Positions 58,678 to 64,000 of a DNA stretch of 64,000 nucleotides are shown here, one piece after another. The notes beneath the pieces were generated by a model, which saw only the letters and a list, made by a program, of their open reading frames with translations, was not told the origin of the DNA and did not search any database. The position numbers and the translations under genes are program-made. Within the stretch, counting starts at the first letter, position 1; every line of letters starts with the position of its first letter. This stretch comes from Candidatus Paraluminiphilus aquimaris (GTDB lineage Bacteria; Pseudomonadota; Gammaproteobacteria; Pseudomonadales; Halieaceae), in assembly GCF_026230195.1 (NCBI RefSeq), contig NZ_CP036501.1, forward strand, positions 1,178,001 to 1,242,000, read 5' to 3'.

Positions 58678-58749
58678 ATGCCCTTCGCACAGCCCTTCGC
58701 ACAGCCCTTCGCAATGCCCTTCGTAATGCCGTGAGTGATGCCCATTGCG
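58678..58749. repeat. Six 12-bp tandem units between clpB and the minor pilins
   Basis: Units based on CAGCCCTTCGCA: two are identical, two start ATG instead of CAG, and two at the right end are more diverged. The period of 12 keeps reading frame. No start with a ribosome site leads into a frame that spans it, so I treat it as non-coding repeat DNA. The rest of the 283-base gap holds the clpB terminator. Confidence 0.8.
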
Positions 58750-58897
58750 ATGTCGACTTCTCTTGCAGTGCAACTAAGCGTCGCGCGACTCGAGGGCATC
58801 AAAAAAAACCAGGTACTGACACAAGCAACCTCAGATGTCTGAGTTATTGAAAAAGTGCGGATCATGAGACCCGTGCTTCTTTGAAAGGAAAGGGTGG

Positions 58898-59317
58898 GTG
58901 CCGCAACAGGTTAAGTCGGGTGGAACGCTGAAAGAGGCCCGATCCAAAAGTGGTTTTAGCTTAATCGAACTCGCGGTCGTTCTCGCCATCATAGGAATTC
59001 TTGCGTCGATCAGCTATCCCAGCTACCTGCATCAGGTGGCACGCTCAACAATGACTGAAGGACGGCTTTATCTCGAGGTTTTAGCGGCGCTACAGGCGCA
59101 GTCGCGATTAGAGAACGGAAGGTTTTTGCTACTTGAAGACCTCCTCGACAAAGCATCGCCCTCTAGCCGTATGGCCAAATCATTTGAGGTGTCACAAACA
59201 CTCAGTCCGGATTTTCTCCGTTTCCGAATCTTGCTTGTGCCTAAAGCCGGTAAGGACCTGCTAGGTCCAATGACGCTGGATAACTGGGGCCAGTTTCACA
59301 GCGATTACGCGTGGTAG
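58898..59317 (+). CDS. PilE-like minor pilin
   Basis: A 139-residue prepilin. The GTG start is followed by a basic leader ending KSG, then FSLIELAVVLAIIGILASISYP, so cleavage after Gly19 gives Phe +1 and Glu +5. The extended YLHQVARSTMTEGR helix continuation is typical of PilE and related minor pilins. The protein has no disulfide pair near the C terminus. It is the first gene of a four-gene pilin set. Confidence 0.85.
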   Translation: MPQQVKSGGTLKEARSKSGFSLIELAVVLAIIGILASISYPSYLHQVARSTMTEGRLYLEVLAALQAQSRLENGRFLLLEDLLDKASPSSRMAKSFEVSQTLSPDFLRFRILLVPKAGKDLLGPMTLDNWGQFHSDYAW

Positions 59318-59324
59318 AGGCGTT

Positions 59325-59714
59325 TTGGGCAAGGTTGGGGGGAGGGTGTGAGCCATGCTGATTGACTACTTGGTAGGCGCCGCCTTAGCGATCTCAGGTA
59401 TGCTGGCCCTGCTCGTTTTCGGCACAGATATCATTCGCATGAACACTGAGGCGCGAGAGAACTGGCAGGCCCAAAATGCGCTGGCGGATTTTGCGGGGCG
59501 CAGATCAATCAACCCGAGTCATGACCTTGCCTCAGGCGACCTTTGTCAGGGGAGCGATCCAGCGTGGGTCGCGGCCTGGTGTCAATCACCCCAAGTTCAG
59601 TCGCTACCTAATGTCTGCGTGCACCTGAATCTCGAGAGCGCGAACATGACCCTTCGCTGGGGACAAGATGGCTGTGCGGGTGAGCGAGCGCTCTTTGCAA
59701 TGCGCAGACTGTGA
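59325..59714 (+). pseudogene. PilV-like minor pilin with a disrupted or missing leader
   Basis: The translatable part begins at ATG 59355, with GGGGGAGG nine bases upstream, and gives 119 residues. It starts MLIDYLVGAALAISGMLA, which matches the mature helix of PilV-type pilins from position +2 onward, with Asp at +5. No prepilin leader is present. In the same frame upstream, TTG 59325 opens GKVGGRV, then a TGA at 59349, then Ala and the ATG. If that stop were Gly, a normal cleavage site would exist. Either it is leaderless and functional, or the leader was broken by a point change or a read error. Confidence 0.6.
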
Positions 59715-60778
59715 AGAAACACGGCACCATAGCGTCGCCTGTTAAGTACGCGCTGGGTTTTACCCTTACCGAACTGATGATCTCCCTGACTCTGGGGTTG
59801 GGGCTTGTGACGCTCATGATCGACACCATCGCTAGCATTTCTCGAGCGGGTCGGGTATCCGCTGAGGCCGCTGAAGCGACCGAGCGAGCCTATTTTATGA
59901 TTGATGTCCTCGACGCCTGGGTGAGCCAGGCCGCTCCACTCATTGATCTTCCTTGGTTATCAATGAGTGAATCAGAACCCGTGAATGCAGGCTTAGTCTC
60001 TAAAAAAACCAGGACGGCAGGTGTTGCTTGGGCCTCGAACGCGTCGGGTGCAAGCGCTGCCCTTGGAAAAAAGAAAGCGCCTCTAGACATGGCACAAGAA
60101 ATAGAGACGGTCCAAGCGACCCAAAAAGAGGGGAGCCCGAGAGTCGTTTATCCAATCCTGCTCAGTGATGATTCCATTGCAGCCGTCGATTTATGTGAAT
60201 CGCCCACCATGTCGATATTTCCTTTAAACCGCTGGGGAGTAGCCGTCGCGAGTCCTGATAACTTGGCGTGCATCCCAGCACGTTATCGTGATACGTCAGC
60301 GCCCGCTCTCTTTATAGAGCGGCGTCTCAGATGCCCAAAGAATTGCAGCGGTGCCGGATTTTACGCGCTGTCACCCACCTGCTTTTGGGGTGATGAGACA
60401 CGGCACTATCGTATTATCTGGGTGGAGGATCCGAGTGTGTTTTCCAAATGTTTCGCTACCGGAGATGCCGTTCGAGTATCTCGTTCGCTCGTCTATGTCC
60501 GAGACTACTCTTGGCGCGTCGGTGACGGTATGCCCGCAGTGATGTTGCGTGATTTGGCTCGCGAGCCGGATGCGCGATGGCTCCGCTCGACAATGCTTGC
60601 CCACAATACCAACGACTGGCGGATAATCTGCGTGAGCGAATGTAATGCTTTGGGCGGTGGCGCGCTCCTTGCGGGTGCCATTGATGTTCATTTCATAGCA
60701 ACCCATCGGGACCAGTCGATCGGTATCCATCGAGTGCTTCCATCGGCGGATCGAGACGGTCCACAGAAGGATCCATAG
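59711..60778 (+). CDS. PilW-like minor pilin
   Basis: A 355-residue prepilin with a 16-residue leader ending YALG, followed by FTLTELMISLTLGLGLVTLM, so Phe is +1 and Glu +5. The large C-terminal domain (about 60-350) has several Cys pairs, as PilW proteins do. The GTG start overlaps the previous stop by 4 bases. PilW-family pilins belong to the priming complex at the pilus tip. The identity rests on size, position and leader; the C-terminal domain shows no detailed match I can state. Confidence 0.75.
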   Translation: MKKHGTIASPVKYALGFTLTELMISLTLGLGLVTLMIDTIASISRAGRVSAEAAEATERAYFMIDVLDAWVSQAAPLIDLPWLSMSESEPVNAGLVSKKTRTAGVAWASNASGASAALGKKKAPLDMAQEIETVQATQKEGSPRVVYPILLSDDSIAAVDLCESPTMSIFPLNRWGVAVASPDNLACIPARYRDTSAPALFIERRLRCPKNCSGAGFYALSPTCFWGDETRHYRIIWVEDPSVFSKCFATGDAVRVSRSLVYVRDYSWRVGDGMPAVMLRDLAREPDARWLRSTMLAHNTNDWRIICVSECNALGGGALLAGAIDVHFIATHRDQSIGIHRVLPSADRDGPQKDP

Positions 60779-60783
60779 CAAGC

Positions 60784-61114
60784 GTGACTAAGAACAAGGA
60801 ACTTCGCCTCTCCTTGAGTAAACCCTCTAGGGATTTTGGAGCTGACAGGGTGTTGATGCCGCGTGAAGAGGGACGCGTGCTGTCGAGTGGTAGCGCTAAA
60901 TCGACTGCTGTAACACGGGGTGGGCAGCGCGGCATGATCGTCACACTCACCGTAGCGCTTCTTTTGAGCATTGGACTGTTTCTATTGTTGGGGCCCTTTG
61001 AAATGGCGAGAGCAACGTGGTTATTGAGTCAAGGGTGAGAACCTAGATGCGACGACAGCGTTATTAGGTAAGCGCTCATTTTGTCAGCTGGGCGCGCTTG
61101 CGGGGTGGTTTTAG
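60784..61114 (+). pseudogene. PilX-like minor pilin with apparent frameshift
   Basis: The intact frame (60784-61038, 84 residues) has a long polar leader, then QRG followed by MIVTLTVALLLSIGLFLLLG and FEMARATWLLSQG, then stops. Removing one G of the GGG at 61033-61035 lets the reading continue as ENLDATTALLGKRSFCQLG and on to a stop at 61112-61114, about 110 residues in all. The added peptide looks protein-like, with no rare-codon run. It may be a real frameshift, a read error, or chance. The PilX assignment is by position after PilW. Confidence 0.5.
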
Positions 61115-61513
61115 GCTGTTTGTCGATCAAAAAGTGGTCTTAGAATCGTCAATAATCACGATTTTGGCTCATTGCTTGACTTCAATAGGGGCGATAAAGA
61201 CACTACGGAAAGTCACGCGAACGGCAACGGTTATTGGTGAGTACCCTTACCCTCTGACCCACTCTTATGACGGGATAGTTATTTGGGCTGTTTGCGGGTT
61301 CCGTCAGTGTTGCGCAGGTCTATGCGCCTCACGCTCGGGCTCGACACTGCGCTACCTCGCAGGACGGCCGAACACGGGTTTCGTGATCGATGTTCTGGAT
61401 GGTGTCCGGAGCGATCCGGCCAGTGGTTCGTGCGACAGACCTCGGTGCGCACGCAAGAAGCAAACTCATTCAGCGTTCTCACCGTAAGGCATTAACACGG
61501 AGGGAGCGACACA

Positions 61514-63262
61514 GTGGAACAACTTTCAGGCGGAGACATGATCGTTCGCGCACTCGAAGACGAGGGCGTGGAATACATCTTTGGTTACCCCGGCGGTGCA
61601 GCACTGCACATCTATGACGCCATTTTTAAAGCCGATTCGGTACCCCATATTCTGGTTCGACACGAGCAGGCGGCAACGCACGCGGCGGACGGTTATGCGC
61701 GTGCAACCGGTAAGCCCGGTGTCGTCCTGGTGACCTCAGGGCCTGGCGCAACCAATGCTATTACGGGCATTGCGACGGCCTACATGGACTCGATACCAAT
61801 GGTCGTTATTTCTGGTCAGGTACAGAGTCACCTGATCGGTGAGGATGCGTTCCAAGAAACCGATATGGTGGGGATTTCGCGGCCAATCGTGAAGCACTCC
61901 TTCATGGTTCAGCGGACTGAAGACATCCCAAGCATTATCAAAAAGGCGTTTTACATTGCGACGACAGGACGACCCGGCCCTGTTGTTGTTGATGTTCCGA
62001 AGGATCTCACGCATCCCGAACACAAATTCGATTACGCCTACCCAGAGACAGTCTCGATGCGCTCGTATCAACCGTCCGAAAAAGGTCATTCAGGACAAGT
62101 TCGCAAGGCGGCGCGGTTGTTGCTTAACGCCAAGCGCCCCGTGATCTATGCAGGTGGCGGCGTTATTCAGGGTGAGGGTAGTGAGTTGCTCACCCAATTG
62201 GCGCGTAAGCTCAATTATCCAGTGACTAACACCTTAATGGGTCTTGGCGCATACCCTGCGACCGATCGTCAGTTCCTCGGGATGCTCGGCATGCATGGTT
62301 TCTATGAAGCGAACATGGCTATGCATCACAGCGACGTCATTTTGGCTGTGGGCGCGCGCTTCGATGACCGGGTGACCAACACCGTTAGTAAGTTCTGTCC
62401 CGGCGCCAAGATCATTCACATCGATGTCGATCCTGCATCGATTGCAAAGATTGTCCCAGTTGACGTCCCTATCGTCGGCCCTGTGACCACCGTGCTGAAA
62501 GATCTCGACACACAGATTGATCAGCAGATGGTGGCCTCTGAGCGTGTCATGCCTGACGCAGACGCACTCGCTGAATGGTGGACACAAATCGAAAGCTGGC
62601 GCGAAGCGCATGGCTTGTGGCACGGGCGACGTTACGGTGAGTCCGATTTCATCATGCCGCAAGACGCGATTACGGCCTTATATGAGGCTACAAACGGTGA
62701 AGCGTATGTCACATCAGATGTTGGTCAGCATCAGATGTTTGCCGCGCAGTACTACAAGTTCGATTATCCGCGTCGCTGGATTAACTCAGGTGGCTTAGGG
62801 ACGATGGGTTTCGGCTTGCCTGCGGCCATGGGTATTAAGCTTGCTTTGCCCGATTCGGACGTAGCGTGTGTCACGGGTGAGGGGAGTATTCAGATGAATA
62901 TTCAGGAATTATCGACCTGCGCTCAGTACGACGTGCCCGTGAAGATAGTAAATCTTAGAAACAATTACTTGGGAATGGTGAAGCAGTGGCAGGACATGCA
63001 ATACGACAGCCGTTATTCAGAGAGTCACTATGCAAGTTCCCTGCCTGATTTTGTGAAATTGGCCGAGGCCTATGGGCATGTAGGTATGCAGATCAAGGAA
63101 AAAGCGGATCTGGCACCCGCAATGCGAGAGGCCTTTGCAATGAAAGATCGTTTGGTGTTCCTCGATATTTTCGTAGAGCCACACGAGCATGTGTATCCCA
63201 TGCACGTAGCACCCAACGGCGCGATGAAAGATATGTGGTTGAGCAAGACGGAGAGAACCTAG
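61514..63262 (+). CDS. ilvI: Acetolactate synthase large subunit
   Basis: A 582-residue thiamine diphosphate enzyme that makes acetolactate or acetohydroxybutyrate for valine, leucine and isoleucine. The N terminus [26 protein letters not shown] and the [18 protein letters not shown] motif are conserved. The thiamine-binding stretch is [15 protein letters not shown] near residue 455, followed by [13 protein letters not shown]. The start is GTG with GGAGGGAGCG upstream. ilvH follows with a 3-base gap. The 399 bases before it hold no gene, attenuator or promoter I can support. Confidence 0.96.
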   Translation: MEQLSGGDMIVRALEDEGVEYIFGYPGGAALHIYDAIFKADSVPHILVRHEQAATHAADGYARATGKPGVVLVTSGPGATNAITGIATAYMDSIPMVVISGQVQSHLIGEDAFQETDMVGISRPIVKHSFMVQRTEDIPSIIKKAFYIATTGRPGPVVVDVPKDLTHPEHKFDYAYPETVSMRSYQPSEKGHSGQVRKAARLLLNAKRPVIYAGGGVIQGEGSELLTQLARKLNYPVTNTLMGLGAYPATDRQFLGMLGMHGFYEANMAMHHSDVILAVGARFDDRVTNTVSKFCPGAKIIHIDVDPASIAKIVPVDVPIVGPVTTVLKDLDTQIDQQMVASERVMPDADALAEWWTQIESWREAHGLWHGRRYGESDFIMPQDAITALYEATNGEAYVTSDVGQHQMFAAQYYKFDYPRRWINSGGLGTMGFGLPAAMGIKLALPDSDVACVTGEGSIQMNIQELSTCAQYDVPVKIVNLRNNYLGMVKQWQDMQYDSRYSESHYASSLPDFVKLAEAYGHVGMQIKEKADLAPAMREAFAMKDRLVFLDIFVEPHEHVYPMHVAPNGAMKDMWLSKTERT

Positions 63263-63264
63263 AT

Positions 63265-63756
63265 ATGAGACGTATACTTTCCGTTTTGATGGAGAACGAG
63301 CCCGGGGCGTTGTCGCGGGTGGTGGGGTTGTTCTCCCAGCGTGGTTACAACATTGAAAGTCTTAATGTGGCACCGACGACTGATCATACGTTGTCGCGGC
63401 TGACACTAACCACAACCGGTGACGATCTGAAGATTGAGCAAATTACGAAGCACCTTAACAAGATTGTTGATGTGGTGAAGGTTGTCGATCTCACAGAGGG
63501 TGCACACGTTGAGCGCGACATGCTGTTAGTTAAAGTTCGGGCTGAGGGTGCTCATCGAGATGAGGTTAAGCGAACAACCGATATCTTTCGGGGGCAGATC
63601 ATCGACGTGGGTCCTTGCACTTACATCATTCAGCTTACAGGACCTATCGATAAGCTAGACTCGTTCCTTGCGGCACTCGGTGAGGCCGAAGTACTCGAGG
63701 TCGTTCGATCAGGGGTTGCGGGTATGGCACGAGGTGAAAAGGTACTCTCTGCCTGA
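63265..63756 (+). CDS. ilvH: Acetolactate synthase small subunit
   Basis: The ATG at 63265 gives a 163-residue regulatory subunit, equal in length to E. coli IlvH. The N-terminal ACT domain shows ILSVLMENEPGALSRVVGLF and YNIESLNVAPT. A second ACT-like half (about 80-160) contains the LVKVRAEGAHRDEV stretch. It binds valine and stimulates and feedback-inhibits IlvI. The frame starts earlier at 63235 inside ilvI without conserved residues. Confidence 0.95.
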   Translation: MRRILSVLMENEPGALSRVVGLFSQRGYNIESLNVAPTTDHTLSRLTLTTTGDDLKIEQITKHLNKIVDVVKVVDLTEGAHVERDMLLVKVRAEGAHRDEVKRTTDIFRGQIIDVGPCTYIIQLTGPIDKLDSFLAALGEAEVLEVVRSGVAGMARGEKVLSA

Positions 63757-63791
63757 GCGACGTGTTTGCGAGTGTTAGGAGCCTAGTGCGT

Positions 63792-64000
63792 CTATGCAAT
63801 GTGTTTGAGTAGGTAAGGGGCCCTTGGCTGCCGTGCTGTGGGCTTTTCAACTAAATGAGCAGCCTCCATTTGAGAAAGCGCCCTTTCAATTGCCCCAACC
63901 GAAAGGCTTCCTGTCTTGTCGTCCGTCACTAATTTACGGGTGCTAAAGTAGTGGTTGACTCGCCGAAAGAATGGCCTTTTCGGCGAGTTAAAGAGCCGGT
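63792..64000 (-). CDS. C-terminal part of an unrecognised protein, cut by the window edge
   Basis: Reading leftward from the right edge, an open frame encodes 68 residues ending in PYLLKHIA and a TAG at 63794-63792. It contains FFRRVNHYF and, further on, SVGAIERALSQMEAAHLVEKP. The latter resembles a helix-turn-helix or winged-helix segment, which is common at the C terminus of ATPases and regulators. I do not know the family. It is convergent with ilvH, 35 bases away. Confidence 0.55.
   Translation of the reverse strand, partial: RLFNSPKRPFFRRVNHYFSTRKLVTDDKTGSLSVGAIERALSQMEAAHLVEKPTARQPRAPYLLKHIA

Noticed and set aside
58611-58865. 84-codon leftward frame with Gly-Ile-Ala-Lys repeats
   Set aside because: The protein repeat comes from the 12-bp DNA repeat. 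There is no ribosome site, and both the neighbouring terminator and the pilin start region are included in the frame.
61098-61487. 129-codon rightward frame upstream of ilvI
   Set aside because: Its composition is Cys- and Arg-rich with no domain pattern, and it has no ribosome site. It probably opens by chance.

Overview
The window is a continuous, gene-dense stretch of a gammaproteobacterial chromosome, about half GC. The content points to a free-living, probably marine aerobe. It has an Entner-Doudoroff (ED) sugar pathway under a HexR-type regulator, homodimeric pyruvate dehydrogenase E1, FabV-type enoyl reductase, class I fumarase, the ileS-lspA-fkpB-ispH string and a PilS/PilR-controlled type IV pilus locus. 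An OM60/NOR5 (Halieaceae)-like bacterium would fit, but that is an inference from gene content and was not tested by phylogeny. I see no insertion sequences, prophage, CRISPR array, rRNA or tRNA gene. Nearly everything is core housekeeping DNA.

Layout. 1-3.8 kb: a truncated response-regulator diguanylate cyclase, nadA, and a BepA-like outer-membrane quality-control protease. 3.9-8.1 kb: a compact run of tusA-like gene, PerM-family permease and M16 lipoprotein protease. 8.4-12.7 kb: aceE-aceF without lpd, preceded by a pair of similar operator-like repeats. 12.8-16.3 kb: ppc and hexR leftward, divergent from gap. 17.8-23.4 kb: the leftward ED operon edd-glk-eda-zwf-pgl, with HexR-like palindromes upstream. 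23.5-30.4 kb: a ROK fructokinase-like gene, a MAPEG protein, fabV, an MBL hydrolase, an acyl-CoA ligase and an AmpG-like permease. 31-33.7 kb: fxsA and groES-groEL, with a perfect CIRCE element directly next to a sigma-32 promoter. 34-39.8 kb: a PuuD-like membrane protein, a coiled-coil membrane protein, class I fumarase, sbcB and pyrB. 39.7-47.8 kb: nudF-like gene, murJ, ribF, ileS, lspA, fkpB and ispH. 47.9-51.4 kb: a FimT-like pseudopilin and pilRS. 51.5-58.6 kb: nadE, bamD, rluD, pgeF and clpB. 58.9-61.1 kb: a minor-pilin operon that looks partly degraded. 61.5-63.8 kb: ilvI-ilvH. The last 209 bases hold the 3' end of an unrecognised leftward gene.

How the genes work together. Glucose and fructose kinases, Zwf, Pgl, Edd, Eda and Gap make a nearly complete ED route to glyceraldehyde-3-phosphate and pyruvate. 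AceEF and Ppc then send carbon on to acetyl-CoA and oxaloacetate. The HexR gene sits beside gap, and HexR-like sites flank both gap and edd, so this block is probably one regulon. Protein quality control is a second theme: groESL, clpB, BepA, BamD, FkpB and the M16 protease. Type IV pilus assembly is a third.

I found no convincing undescribed multi-gene system. The points most worth a second look are the double CIRCE/sigma-32 control of groESL, a terminator-like hairpin inside the clpB leader just downstream of its sigma-32 promoter, two apparent lesions in the minor-pilin operon (an in-frame stop in the PilV-like leader and a frameshift in the PilX-like gene), and the paired operator-like sites upstream of aceE.
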